From the NCBI GenBank assembly GCA_024692565.1, contig JAILMN010000025.1:1-64000 (forward strand): 64,000 bases of DNA. The letters run 5' to 3'. Position numbers and translations under genes: made by a program. Positions 9,701 to 19,423 of the stretch are shown here, one piece after another. How positions within the stretch are numbered: position 1 is the first letter of the stretch; each line of letters begins with the position of its first letter. A model generated the notes under the pieces. The model was not told where the DNA came from, made no database searches, and saw only the letters and a list, made by a program, of their open reading frames with translations. The stretch comes from Paludibacteraceae bacterium. Lineage in GTDB: Bacteria; Bacteroidota; Bacteroidia; Bacteroidales; Paludibacteraceae.

Positions 9701-12700
9701 GCCAAAGCAATCTGCGTGAATCCGCCGGTCTTGATTGCCTTGCGCGCCGTATAAACAGAGTCGCCTATGACTGCCCGCAGAATGGAATCGGAGGTGAGCC
9801 ATAGTTGTAGTTTGCTGCCGTTGGTGCCGTGCGAGAAGAGGGGCATATCCGCACCTGTCGCTTCGGGATAGATCATCATATTGATAGTGAAGTCCTTGTT
9901 GGAGAGGTTACGTCTTGCCTCGGTCTCTACGGAGGAGTTGCCGCTGAACAGGACACTGACCGCCTCCGCTACATTGGCATTGTTCACCTCGCCCTTCACC
10001 TCAAAATTGGTAATATGCGAGAGGTAGTTGTACTCGATGTCCTCAGAGAAGTTGAAGATAATATTGTCGCCTATACCGATGATACCGTTTGCGGGTTCGG
10101 GTGTGCCGAAGAGCTGTGGCAGGCGTGTATCCTTCACGCCGCTCAGTACGGGCGAATAGGAGGTGAGGAATGAGTTGCCGTTGCGGCAGAAGAGCACGGC
10201 CCGCAGGTCGTATCCTTTCTCCGTAACAGGTCCTTCGCCGTAGAATTCGGCAACGATGTTTCCGTTTTCGGGTATCATTTCTTTCTCACCGCTCGCCTTC
10301 GCCATGAGGGTGTCATTGGCATAATAGGAACGGAGGTTGGTCCAAGCGTCCTCTCCGCGTTTCGACTCTTTGTATTGGAACTCGATATGGTCGAAGTTAT
10401 GCTGGTGCTTGTTGAACCCGTTGATAGTAACAGGGATGAACCATCCGCGGTCGTTGCGCTCGGAAGAGGCGTTCATCAGCCATTTGTCGGCAGGCGAGGC
10501 GATGCGTACCGGTCCGGCTTCGCGCAGGTAATGCACATCGAAGGAAACCTCGCACGCTGTTTTCACCCAGTCAGAGGGGGAAGTAACGCCTATCCTTAAA
10601 TCTTCGTAGTCGAACTCTGCACCGGCATAGACCTCTATAGTTTTCTGTATCACTTGTCCGGGTTTGATCATGATGTTGATACCGGCGCTGTTGAGCGGTG
10701 AACCGTCCATATAAATTTTTGCGCCGTAGGGGTTCTTGGTCTCCTCTAAATAGATACAGAAGAGTGCAATCGTACCGGATGCCGCCTCCGGATATTCGCT
10801 GTCGTTGGTGAGATAGGCGGTGAAACGAGCCGGTTCGGTGATAGCAATACCGCTTACGCTCTGTTTGTCAAGCGTAATCTTGGGGTTGCATATCTTCTTC
10901 GTGCGTTCGTCGAGTATGGTGCCGGGATGATAGACAAGCGTGGTACGCTGGTCTTCCCATGTGTTGCAAGTGGCACCGCCGCGTGTACGATAGACGAACC
11001 CTTTCGGATAGCGGATACCATTGATATTCTGTCCTTTGACGATGTGCTCTAACACAAACTTCGAGCTATTCTCGTAGTTGGCGTTGGTGAACACATGTGA
11101 GAGCCCGTTTGCAGCCAAAGTGGTATCGCCGGATGCAGCGCGGTAGAGGTCAAAATTGAGGTGGCTCTTGTTGTCCATCGAGATATTGAAACTTTCCTTG
11201 CGGCTGTAGGTCTGTGTACTGCCAGCAAAGTCCTTGCAACTATAGTCGAATATAGGCGTAAGGTTGAACTTGTTTAGCGTACCTGCAAAAGTTAACTCCA
11301 CACTTATAAGCTTACGATCGTTGTCATAGTTTCCATATGCTCCTCCCGTTACTTCTCCACTTTCTCTGTCTAATACTTTGTAGAGCTTTAATAAAGACTT
11401 TATTGTCGGAGTGGCAAGGGTAAGAGCCTCTGTAACGTAATTTGATCCGTTGTCATAAAAGTCACCGGTCTTTGCAAATGGGAAATGCATGTATTCGGAG
11501 ACAGTGTATTCGCTCTCAAAGGTCTCGCTGTAAGTCAGTTTGGAGCCGCCGTCCACATCGTAGTTGGCTACCTTGTCGGTGGCGTTCAGTTTCTCAGCTT
11601 CGTTATTGGCTATCATCTTGAGCCACGCAAAGATAATCTGGCAGCGTAGTGCTACTTCATCCGGTGGGGTAGTGTTGCATGCCTTCGGCAAGTGAATGAC
11701 ATAGTTCATGTCGGGATCATCCGGCACATTCTCAGTGTATGTGTAGTAGAAGGCAGAGTCGTTGCGTGTATTGGCTATAGCGAAGTTCTCGTGGTCAATG
11801 CCGACTAATGAGCGGTAAACGGGTTTGCCGGTTGCATCGGCTTGCGCCTGTGCCTCACCGGCACTGCCTTTGAACATCAGCGCACGCAGTTGTTTGATCT
11901 GGTTGGGGATAAGCTGATCCAGAATATATTTCTGCGAGTGGGTGAACTGGGATGTAACGGTCGCGCCATATCCTACCGACTCATCGCGCACGAGGTGGTA
12001 TTTGAGGGTGTCTTTGCCTTGGAGTATTGTTCCTTCAGCGATATGTACGAGAGAACCGTATTTGTCAACAGCAGCATCCATGGAACCTCCTTTCAATCGC
12101 CCTACCATAATCTTATAGACACTGTCCGGTATGGCTCGGATGGTGGATAGCGGCGTCACATACATGTTCTGCACCATGCCGATGTAGATGTCAGCGTCGG
12201 CACCTACCATGGTCGCAGAACTGCTGGTAGTGATGTCCTCGTTTACATTCACGGTGTAGGTGTAGCCCTTCTTGCCAGCCATATCAAACACTATGTCAAG
12301 GTTCATTACATTGTGATTTTCGGAATGAGTTATTAAGCCTGCGTGTGTAGTACCCGGAGTCGCCACATGCTGACCTTGATAACCATCCATTTTTGTTCCT
12401 TTTGTCCAACTAAACGACATTCCTCCTTTGAGAGCCATGTCGAGTGTGTAGGAGTATTTGAGTTTGGAGCCTTTGGACAGCGTGGCGGAGCTGCTGGTTC
12501 CGGGAGGGTCACGCAGGATGTCAATCAACAGCGGTATGCTATCGGCGAGCACATCCTTGGTGTTTGAGGTAGCAAATATGTTGAGCAGGTATCCCTTCAA
12601 CGGCGCAGCCTCATAGGTGGTGCCGTCTTGTCTCAACGTAAGGCTGACGGTACGCAGGGCATCCTCGCCGGAGAGCAGGCGCGTGGTCTGCTCGCCTTGC

Positions 12701-15700
12701 AGATAGTAAACGCCCATACCCATGCTGTCCAGTTTCACGACATCGGTGCTAACGCCGTTCTTCAAACCGTTGTGTATCGTTACCTCGCCTCCGCCTATAT
12801 GCACAATTTCTACATTTTTGCTGTCGGCATCGCCATTCCACGGATAGCGCTCCACAACGGATAACTCTATCGGGTATTGGCGTTCGAGACTGAAGACGGG
12901 GTAGCCGAACGTGTAGGCGGTGTTGCCGGCTTGGGCGTATACCAAGGGCACAGTGTCCGTTCTACCGCCGACGGTCTGGGCTAAATAGGACTTATCGCCG
13001 AAGTAACTGATGGTGTCGTAACCTATCTGGTTGTAGAGTATCTCAATAGGGGCATGATAAATGCGGTTATAGACGGCGTTATATGTCGCCGTAGGGTTAT
13101 CTACCACTTCATTATCCACCGACATGTACTTACCGCTGTAAGTGACGGTATTCTCCTTGAGAGCATCGGTCAAGTCTATCACCTCGCTGACCATGCCGTC
13201 CTGGAAGAGGGTGGGATAGCCCTTGCAATAAACCTGCGTCACTTTCCATCGTACCGGTGGCAACATCAGCCGGTACTCTCCCGTTGCAGAGTCCGGCTTG
13301 ACCACCATGCGTTTGCGGAAGACTTCTGCCGTTGTCTGATGCCCGTTGCCTGCGGGATGGGGGAAGGTTACATCGCGCTGTGTGATGAGCGGATCGGTGT
13401 TGTCATAGACAAGCCATGAGGTGTTGTCGCCCTCCAGAGTGAGCACCATTGTCAGGTTCTCGCCGAGGTTGTTGTGCGAGAGGTTGTTACCCAGCGGCAG
13501 AGACCCTTGGTCGTCGCCGCCTACTACGCGGCCTGTCAGGCACACAAGAGTAGAATCGTAGAAATAGATGTTGGTTGCATTATCGGACATATAGACGCCA
13601 TCGGCACTCTTGTAATAACCGTTGTTTACAAACACGTGGTCATCCATTACCACTTGGATCTTGTTCTTGTAGTTGGAGAGTACGTTGAACTCAGCGTAGC
13701 CCGTAAAGTCGGTCGTAATCAGTTTGTTCTGGGCGTTATACACATCATGCCCGTTCACGCGGAAGTGTGCGCCTTTGACAGGTATAGACGTGCCCTCATA
13801 CATGACGTTGGCACTGAATCTCAGACCTTTGACGTTGATGAAGTCGTTAGGAGTGCGGTAGTTGGATATGCTGTCGAAGGTAGCGGCGAAGCCTGTAGGA
13901 CGGAACTCCACTACGCCTTCGCCTACGGGCGTGACATTATAGGTAATCTCGCTCTGTCCGAAGTAGGACAAGTCTTCCGCTTTGTAGTGTCCCTGTGCGT
14001 CGGTGAAGACAGATACGCCGGAACCGTATTGCGGGTCCTGGGGCACGATTTTGACCTCTATTCCCGGTATACCGGTGCCGTCGTTGAAACGTACATATCC
14101 CTCTATGAGACCGGTGTGTTTGCATTCGCCGGGTTTAACCTTGGTCCATTGGAATCGTTTGCCCTCGCAGTCAATTGTGCCGCTGACCTTGTATTCATAT
14201 GTCCGGATGGGTGAGACCTCTTTGTCCTCATAACTCAGCACCTCGATATTGGTGGCGATCTCTGTCCACGTGGTGTCGGGGCCGTCCTTTATACGACGAT
14301 AGACGGTGAAGTAGTCAATCGGTTTACCGTCGGTGTTCCAACTGAGCACCACGCTGCTTTGACGCGTCTCCGGGAGCAGTTCCGGATCCAGTTTGCCGCT
14401 ACTCTCGTGATAGAAAGTAGGTAGAGAGGGTTGAACGGCGGTTGCCGGGTCATAGGAAGTGTAAGCCGCGGGTACTAATTTCCCATTTTCCATCTTCCAT
14501 CTGTTACCGAGTTTCTCGAGCAGTTGTGCCTGAGTTAAGTTTCCCGTGTGGGTTGTTTCCATTACCGGCACGGCTTTGCCGTTTTCTAATGTCCAAGAGT
14601 CGGCTTGTTCCCTGTTATTCCATATCACGATGCTATCCTGATTGGTTTGGTTGCGGAACCAATCATTATACATCTCGGGAAAGTTATGGGCAGAGCGGCA
14701 GTTCGTGCTATAACTGTTATAACCCCACCATTTCCCATCGTAACTATCATAGCAAAACCCATAATAATTATTTACATCAGGCAACCAACAATTCTCATAT
14801 ACGCGGTTGAAAGTCCAACGTCCTTCGCCGCCACATCCTATAAAAGCTGCGAATTTAGCGTTAGGCATCTCCCTGTTAATATTTCCGTCGGAAAGGCAGT
14901 CCTCTATATTCACTTTGGCTCCTTTGGCATCTCCTATAAAACATGCGGACAGTATTCTAATTTTGCGAAACTCGCCAGAAACGCGCACATTATCAATGTT
15001 AATAGTAGGCGAACCTACCACGCTTCCGATAAGCCCGGCAGTTGATTCTTCAGAATACACACTTCCGGTCACTCGCAGGTTTTTGATTGTACAATCCGAT
15101 GTATAGCGAAACGGTGCAAGGTATTTAGCATCTTTATATGCTGGGTTACTGAGCATGTTATACGTAATATCAAGTGTATGCCCACGGCCATCGAATGTTC
15201 CGCGATAGGGTGCAGATTCATTCCAACCAACTGTAGCCGTTGTGGAGATGTCGGCGGTCAGCATGGCATTCACGTCCTTACTGCCCGCTTCTTCGTCCAC
15301 TATCTGTGCAAATTTGAGCCAATCATCAGCCGAACTGATGAGAAAAGTTTTGCCATCGTACCCGACTGTGGCATAACTGTTGCTGACGGTAGGTGTTACC
15401 CCGCGTGTCCAAGTCTCGCAGAAATCAAACTTCGTACCTATATGAACCGGATCAAACAGACAGTTCTCAATATGCAGGATGCTGTTGCTCCACCCTGCGA
15501 AGCCGCCATTGGAGTGACAGTTCTCCCCCTCGAGCCTGCCGTTGAAAACGCAGTTACGGAACGTAATTTGGGCAGTGGATACACCAACCCCTCCGATAAA
15601 ACCGCCGGAGCTGGCATCGCCGTTAATCGTGTTGGTGATAGTGGCGGACACACGGCAGTTCTCGATCAACACCTTACCGTTATCCTCTATTCCTATCAAG

Positions 15701-17520
15701 CCGGATGCGTACATTGCACTGCTTTCTATGTTTCCCGCCACATGCAGATTGCGGAACGTTGCGTCTTTGACGTGAGAAAAGAGGCTCGTATATTGCGTGT
15801 TGTTGTTGATTGAGGCGGTGATGGTGTGCCCGTTACCGTCGAAAATACCGCGATACGGTTTGTCAAGACTAATTCCTGCCATTCTTGATACGGCAATATC
15901 GTTGTAGAGCCGTGCATAGACAGGCTTGTTTCCGCCTGCCGCCTCTACGGAGTCGCAAAACGCGTTCCAGTCTGCCTCTGTACGGATGGGGAAGATCAAG
16001 GAATCAATCTCCTCCGCAAGCAGCAAAGGAGAGGAGCCCCTGTTGACAAGCAGTTCCACCTTATAGTTAACGCAGGGTGCCTGTAGACTGACAATCTTAT
16101 AACGCTGGTTGCGTTCCGCCTGAGTGAGGATGTACTCATCCGTTGCCGTCACTTCTCCGGCGCGGTTGGTCTGTGTGACACGCATCAGCATCTGCGCGCG
16201 CTCATCCCATACGGCATGATACTCATCGGCATAGGTCCAGCTCACGCGTGCCGTGTAGGAGGCAGAATCCTCCCATTGCGCCGTATAGTCGGCGATGCGC
16301 AGCAGGTGTAGGAAATCCAGACTGCATGAAGTGGCTGCTGCGGCTGTGTTGTCGGAACCCCAACCCCATGGAGAAGTCATTGTGCGGCGCACACGATAGG
16401 TCAGGTTCTCCAAGTTACCATCCGCAGAGAGTTGTCCTTTGCTGATAGCGCTGAGCAGGAGCGTGTCGGTGAAACTGTACACAGAGTCTTGGGAGTTATA
16501 GTTCACCGTTCCGACATTCACGAAATCCTCCTCTTTGCCGGTTAGCGACCGTTGGATCTCAAAGAAATCGGTGGGCATGAAATCAGGAGCATTGCGATGG
16601 TTGATCTCCCATTTCAGATCCACTCGTGCCTTGTCATCCCCTCGGGGAGATGCCAAGAAACCTACCGGACCATGGATCATGCTCAAGTCGGTGGATTCAG
16701 AGTGTACATTTTTTATCGCGTTATCGTTGTTATCTCTGTAATCCATGATGATAGAGAACTGATTATGTGGTGTACAGGCATCCAGATAAATAATACCGCT
16801 ATTGACATTTTTCTCCATAGCCACGGTTTGCTTTTCCCCGTTGCCATCAACATACTCATATCTCGCACTGTCAATCTTGGTAGAGGACATGAACCACGGT
16901 AGCTCTAATTTCCCCGGTTGGCTATAGGAGATAATAGCCGGTGTAACCTGCGGATTGACGATTGCTTCTGCTTGAGGAATGGTGTAGGTAGAGCTGTTCA
17001 CAGTTACTTTCTCTTCGTATCGGGCTGGACCGTCGCGCGTTATATCCCATGAGAACGTCACTGTTTCGCCGAGCCATGTGTAGGGTACTGTCCAGGTGGC
17101 GGAGATACTGTAAGTTCTCTTGTCATTATTCGCATACACAGCTTTCTCTACTTCACCGTCGGTTTGGGTCAAAGTGAAGTACTTGGAGGTGTTGCCTTGC
17201 GTCACTTCAATGTAACCGTCCACCTCTGTCTTGAACTTGAAGTTGATTTGTGTATCGTCATCATCAACAGTCTCATTCTTACGCCCCCACTTGAAGAGCA
17301 CGTATTCCGTGCCACCGACCGTAATCTTCAGTTTGCCGTCTGTTATCATGCAATCGGCATCTCTTTGGTCATAAGCTGCACATTGGATGGAGAACTTGTT
17401 CATGCCGTTGGGCGTGACCATGTAGTTGTACGATTCGTCCACATGGGTGGCATATGCCTTCTGCGGTAATACCATCATCACCATTGCGGCGAGAAGAAAT
17501 AGATAAATGTTGTTTTTCAT
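6706..17520 (-). CDS. giant secreted multidomain protein (3,604 aa): GLUG-like repeats, carboxypeptidase-regulatory-like region, LamG-like jellyroll domains, C-terminal sorting-like tail
   Basis: N-terminal signal; GIFDGNGHTIT..LFSHV and GTFDGRGHTLDI repeats; GLIEGYVRFNDGTGIPGIEVKI; 'LRDPPGTSSSA'; DYTLMFWFKTDEQGRGVLLG...WHHYTMTVNR; tail PGVYIHNCKKVVVK. Confidence 0.85.
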   Translation of the reverse strand: MKNNIYLFLLAAMVMMVLPQKAYATHVDESYNYMVTPNGMNKFSIQCAAYDQRDADCMITDGKLKITVGGTEYVLFKWGRKNETVDDDDTQINFKFKTEVDGYIEVTQGNTSKYFTLTQTDGEVEKAVYANNDKRTYSISATWTVPYTWLGETVTFSWDITRDGPARYEEKVTVNSSTYTIPQAEAIVNPQVTPAIISYSQPGKLELPWFMSSTKIDSARYEYVDGNGEKQTVAMEKNVNSGIIYLDACTPHNQFSIIMDYRDNNDNAIKNVHSESTDLSMIHGPVGFLASPRGDDKARVDLKWEINHRNAPDFMPTDFFEIQRSLTGKEEDFVNVGTVNYNSQDSVYSFTDTLLLSAISKGQLSADGNLENLTYRVRRTMTSPWGWGSDNTAAAATSCSLDFLHLLRIADYTAQWEDSASYTARVSWTYADEYHAVWDERAQMLMRVTQTNRAGEVTATDEYILTQAERNQRYKIVSLQAPCVNYKVELLVNRGSSPLLLAEEIDSLIFPIRTEADWNAFCDSVEAAGGNKPVYARLYNDIAVSRMAGISLDKPYRGIFDGNGHTITASINNNTQYTSLFSHVKDATFRNLHVAGNIESSAMYASGLIGIEDNGKVLIENCRVSATITNTINGDASSGGFIGGVGVSTAQITFRNCVFNGRLEGENCHSNGGFAGWSNSILHIENCLFDPVHIGTKFDFCETWTRGVTPTVSNSYATVGYDGKTFLISSADDWLKFAQIVDEEAGSKDVNAMLTADISTTATVGWNESAPYRGTFDGRGHTLDITYNMLSNPAYKDAKYLAPFRYTSDCTIKNLRVTGSVYSEESTAGLIGSVVGSPTINIDNVRVSGEFRKIRILSACFIGDAKGAKVNIEDCLSDGNINREMPNAKFAAFIGCGGEGRWTFNRVYENCWLPDVNNYYGFCYDSYDGKWWGYNSYSTNCRSAHNFPEMYNDWFRNQTNQDSIVIWNNREQADSWTLENGKAVPVMETTHTGNLTQAQLLEKLGNRWKMENGKLVPAAYTSYDPATAVQPSLPTFYHESSGKLDPELLPETRQSSVVLSWNTDGKPIDYFTVYRRIKDGPDTTWTEIATNIEVLSYEDKEVSPIRTYEYKVSGTIDCEGKRFQWTKVKPGECKHTGLIEGYVRFNDGTGIPGIEVKIVPQDPQYGSGVSVFTDAQGHYKAEDLSYFGQSEITYNVTPVGEGVVEFRPTGFAATFDSISNYRTPNDFINVKGLRFSANVMYEGTSIPVKGAHFRVNGHDVYNAQNKLITTDFTGYAEFNVLSNYKNKIQVVMDDHVFVNNGYYKSADGVYMSDNATNIYFYDSTLVCLTGRVVGGDDQGSLPLGNNLSHNNLGENLTMVLTLEGDNTSWLVYDNTDPLITQRDVTFPHPAGNGHQTTAEVFRKRMVVKPDSATGEYRLMLPPVRWKVTQVYCKGYPTLFQDGMVSEVIDLTDALKENTVTYSGKYMSVDNEVVDNPTATYNAVYNRIYHAPIEILYNQIGYDTISYFGDKSYLAQTVGGRTDTVPLVYAQAGNTAYTFGYPVFSLERQYPIELSVVERYPWNGDADSKNVEIVHIGGGEVTIHNGLKNGVSTDVVKLDSMGMGVYYLQGEQTTRLLSGEDALRTVSLTLRQDGTTYEAAPLKGYLLNIFATSNTKDVLADSIPLLIDILRDPPGTSSSATLSKGSKLKYSYTLDMALKGGMSFSWTKGTKMDGYQGQHVATPGTTHAGLITHSENHNVMNLDIVFDMAGKKGYTYTVNVNEDITTSSSATMVGADADIYIGMVQNMYVTPLSTIRAIPDSVYKIMVGRLKGGSMDAAVDKYGSLVHIAEGTILQGKDTLKYHLVRDESVGYGATVTSQFTHSQKYILDQLIPNQIKQLRALMFKGSAGEAQAQADATGKPVYRSLVGIDHENFAIANTRNDSAFYYTYTENVPDDPDMNYVIHLPKACNTTPPDEVALRCQIIFAWLKMIANNEAEKLNATDKVANYDVDGGSKLTYSETFESEYTVSEYMHFPFAKTGDFYDNGSNYVTEALTLATPTIKSLLKLYKVLDRESGEVTGGAYGNYDNDRKLISVELTFAGTLNKFNLTPIFDYSCKDFAGSTQTYSRKESFNISMDNKSHLNFDLYRAASGDTTLAANGLSHVFTNANYENSSKFVLEHIVKGQNINGIRYPKGFVYRTRGGATCNTWEDQRTTLVYHPGTILDERTKKICNPKITLDKQSVSGIAITEPARFTAYLTNDSEYPEAASGTIALFCIYLEETKNPYGAKIYMDGSPLNSAGINIMIKPGQVIQKTIEVYAGAEFDYEDLRIGVTSPSDWVKTACEVSFDVHYLREAGPVRIASPADKWLMNASSERNDRGWFIPVTINGFNKHQHNFDHIEFQYKESKRGEDAWTNLRSYYANDTLMAKASGEKEMIPENGNIVAEFYGEGPVTEKGYDLRAVLFCRNGNSFLTSYSPVLSGVKDTRLPQLFGTPEPANGIIGIGDNIIFNFSEDIEYNYLSHITNFEVKGEVNNANVAEAVSVLFSGNSSVETEARRNLSNKDFTINMMIYPEATGADMPLFSHGTNGSKLQLWLTSDSILRAVIGDSVYTARKAIKTGGFTQIALAMQRPAGDRKGLLTFYNGGVILDTFRILESYNGVGPLIFGRTNETNRARSTYYRGRMMEARLWYRALTGGEVGTTYGGRRLTGYEMGLVDYYPMNEGTGTYALDHAQGANARLINAGWAMPRGWSLRTDGHAVRLDENALNRTAEQDYTLMFWFKTDEQGRGVLLGNTGITGDENKNHFCIGFDGAELVYRSAGQEYKLGSGYSDNAWHHYTMTVNRAHNIANIYIDRALKASFSPDVLGGISGGIQAISADINGFTGNLDELCFFAQALPFSLIERYATKSPAGDEAGLMTYLSFDRQERQKDNDIELVAYPYSRRIYLDNNNQVVYQLDPTTKEPTTTPKRDYLFVDSITTILPLIVNSTAAPVAPAEELKNIAFSFAGKDNQVLVNINELASRINRRNIYVTLRDVEDKNGNAMASPATAVYFVNNSTLRWTEKRVDRTTFYGNEEQVYFELENISATSHTFTIENCPKWLTLDTYTDVITAQNKVTIMGTINKGLNVGTYDEVLYLTDENGVSEPLYFTLTVEGEQPEWTNNIDHELLQNSMNIIGRVFVRGEIDIDNRDIVGAFDRLGKCHGFANIHYSAQTGESNLYLTVYDNRVSGNDLYFKLWQYSTGREMMLTMPTDDNPVRDAIPFQSGAVMGTDVPVRFEADNKYVQTFHLKEGWNWISFNVTNAERLNLNTLLDGLPWKEGDVLTDMNSTATFIYRDGHWLASTGKNYAISPKCAYAVKVSEKTSFPIAGNIIRQMDLRTISVKSGWNGIGYTPMYNLPVETALSDYFDKAQPGDVIKSHNEFAYFTKVAGVGRWKGSLEYMKPGEGYMLLRKADNDTKFIYPFYEPNSTFIDEWSYSTVRSAAPARQSTMSVSAIVEGVSLQEGDRLVALAYSERIGETVAKDSVFYLTVSNDVQSAIRFAIERDGVIIATSDEQMTYRANAVIGSPDQPVLISFRNKGIEDGNSTETDCGCGTKGWFTVLGVMLPNEPTEPGVYIHNCKKVVVK

Positions 17521-17554
17521 ATTTTAGTGATTAAGTGTTGTTTTTGTATATTTC

Positions 17555-17592
17555 GGCTGCAAAATTACAAATAATTTTCGATATAAGCAAAT
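17555..17592 (-). promoter_or_regulatory. Promoter for the giant-protein operon
   Basis: Minus strand: TTTGcttatatcgaaaattatttgTAATTTTGcagcc. Confidence 0.75.
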
Positions 17593-17740
17593 TTTTTTTC
17601 TGAAATAATTACGAAAATAATTTTGTGTGTCATTGTTTTGGGTGAAAAATATTGCCCATTCCGAGCAAGCTCAAATGGCCAAAATGACATGTAAATCATG
17701 CAAAATGCATTTTTTTTTTTTGATTTTTCTTACAGAATTA

Positions 17741-17772
17741 TTTGGTCAATTCAAAAAAAAGCAGTACCTTTG
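17741..17772 (+). promoter_or_regulatory. Promoter for the glycan cluster
   Basis: TTTG 17741-17744, 20 nt, TACCTTTG 17765-17772. Confidence 0.75.
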
Positions 17773-17867
17773 CACCCGCAAAGGTTTTTGACACAAATAA
17801 CAGACAATATATCAACAAAACCGACCGGTTTGAGATGAAAGTTAGTAAAGATTAAGGAGCCTATATT

Positions 17868-19382
17868 TTGATACGCGAAGGATGGCATAGGCGAATACTG
17901 ATTGACCTGCTGGTGTGGGTCATCGCGGCATTGCTCTGCATGTTATGGCGCTGGGTAGCGGACAAGAGTGAAATCGTTCATTATTGGTCGCTATTCGGCA
18001 TCATGGCGGCGCTATGGGTGATTATCGGTTTTGCCGTGCAGCTCTATCGTTCGTACAAAGAGATCTGGCTCTGGCAGTCGATGCTGTCGCTGATAGCCGA
18101 CGCCGGCATACTGATCGGTTTATGCTGGAGGTTGCTGCCCATCATGCCGTATAACCTCTCGCCGCGTGTAGCGATGTGGACGACGCTCATCGTGCTGGCG
18201 TTGGAGACCATCGTGGTGTTCATGGAGCACTATTGGAAGTACGCGACGAACATGAATGTGCCGGTCATGGTCATCGAGCACCGCGACCGCGCGAGAGCAA
18301 CGCGTGAGGAGGAAAAACGCAGCAAGAGTTCGATTGAGTCCATCCATCAGTCTGTGTTGAGTGTGACCACCGAAGCGGATTACTACATGCTGCGCAAACG
18401 CGCCCATCTGGACTCGAACCTCACCAAAGTGGTGTGCGACCGCACGATGTTCAGTATGCTTCAGATCCCGCAGTACCAGTATCGCACGATCGTCGATATG
18501 ACGCTGCTCAACGATATGCGAGGCATCAACAAACGCCTCTGCATGGTCAATCAGAAACTGCCGGACGACGGTCAGTACGTGTGCTGCTATCGTCCGCAGG
18601 AGTATATCAAGCAGAAGATGCTCAAGCGCTATCCGTGGGGCATCCGTTGGATCGTTTATTCGCTGTATTTCTGGCAGAAACGTGTGGTGCCCCGTCTGCT
18701 GTTGACGAGCCGTCTGTACTACGATGTTACGCGCGGGCGCAAGCGTATGTTGAGCAAGACCGAAGTGCTGGGTCGCCTCTATTACTGCGGCTTCGAGGTC
18801 GATGCCGTGGTGCCGATGGGGCATATCGAATATGTTTTCGCCCATCGACATTCGCAGCCTTATCCGCAGGAGCGTCAGAAGTTATACGGTCCGCTGATCA
18901 AGTTGCCGCGTATATGCGAGCACAAAGAGGTGAAGTATTTCTATAAGATGCGCACGATGCACCCCTATGCCGAGTATATCCAGCAGTACGTCTTTGACGC
19001 GCGCGGAGGCATGAACATCGCCGACAAGAGTGACGACGATTGGCGCATCACCAACTGGGGTAAGTTCGTGCGCCGTTATTGGTTGGACGAATGGCCGATG
19101 CTCATCAATTGGATGAAAGGCGATATGAAACTGGTCGGCGTGCGACCGTTGAGTCAAGGAATGTTCGATAAATACCCGCAATGGTTGCAGGACAAACGCA
19201 CGCAGTGCAAACCCGGACTGATTCCGCCGTTCTATATCGACCATCCGGAGACTTTCGATGAACTCTTCGCATGCGAGGACGCCTACCTCACGGAGTATAT
19301 GCTGCGGCCTACGCGAACGGATATCAAGTATTTCTTCAAAACCATGCGGGCTATTTTGACGCACAAGACGCATTCTGCGTAG
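17868..19382 (+). CDS. polytopic sugar-phosphate transferase (bacterial sugar transferase family), TTG start
   Basis: N-terminal TM helices; ...VKYFYKMRTMHPYAEYIQ...RRYWLDEWPMLINWMKGDMKLVGVRPLSQGMFDKYP; AAGGAG ahead of TTG. Confidence 0.8.
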   Translation: MIREGWHRRILIDLLVWVIAALLCMLWRWVADKSEIVHYWSLFGIMAALWVIIGFAVQLYRSYKEIWLWQSMLSLIADAGILIGLCWRLLPIMPYNLSPRVAMWTTLIVLALETIVVFMEHYWKYATNMNVPVMVIEHRDRARATREEEKRSKSSIESIHQSVLSVTTEADYYMLRKRAHLDSNLTKVVCDRTMFSMLQIPQYQYRTIVDMTLLNDMRGINKRLCMVNQKLPDDGQYVCCYRPQEYIKQKMLKRYPWGIRWIVYSLYFWQKRVVPRLLLTSRLYYDVTRGRKRMLSKTEVLGRLYYCGFEVDAVVPMGHIEYVFAHRHSQPYPQERQKLYGPLIKLPRICEHKEVKYFYKMRTMHPYAEYIQQYVFDARGGMNIADKSDDDWRITNWGKFVRRYWLDEWPMLINWMKGDMKLVGVRPLSQGMFDKYPQWLQDKRTQCKPGLIPPFYIDHPETFDELFACEDAYLTEYMLRPTRTDIKYFFKTMRAILTHKTHSA

Positions 19383-19423
19383 GTAATAGGTAATAGGTAA
19401 GAGGTAATAGGTAAAAGGTAATA
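19382..19423. repeat. GGTAATA-family heptad repeats
   Basis: ggtaataggtaataggtaagaggtaataggtaaaaggtaata between two CDSs. Confidence 0.9.

Noticed and set aside
13474-14214. 246-aa plus-strand ORF inside the giant gene
   Set aside because: Antisense shadow of a well-supported 3,604-aa ORF; no promoter and no recognisable domain.
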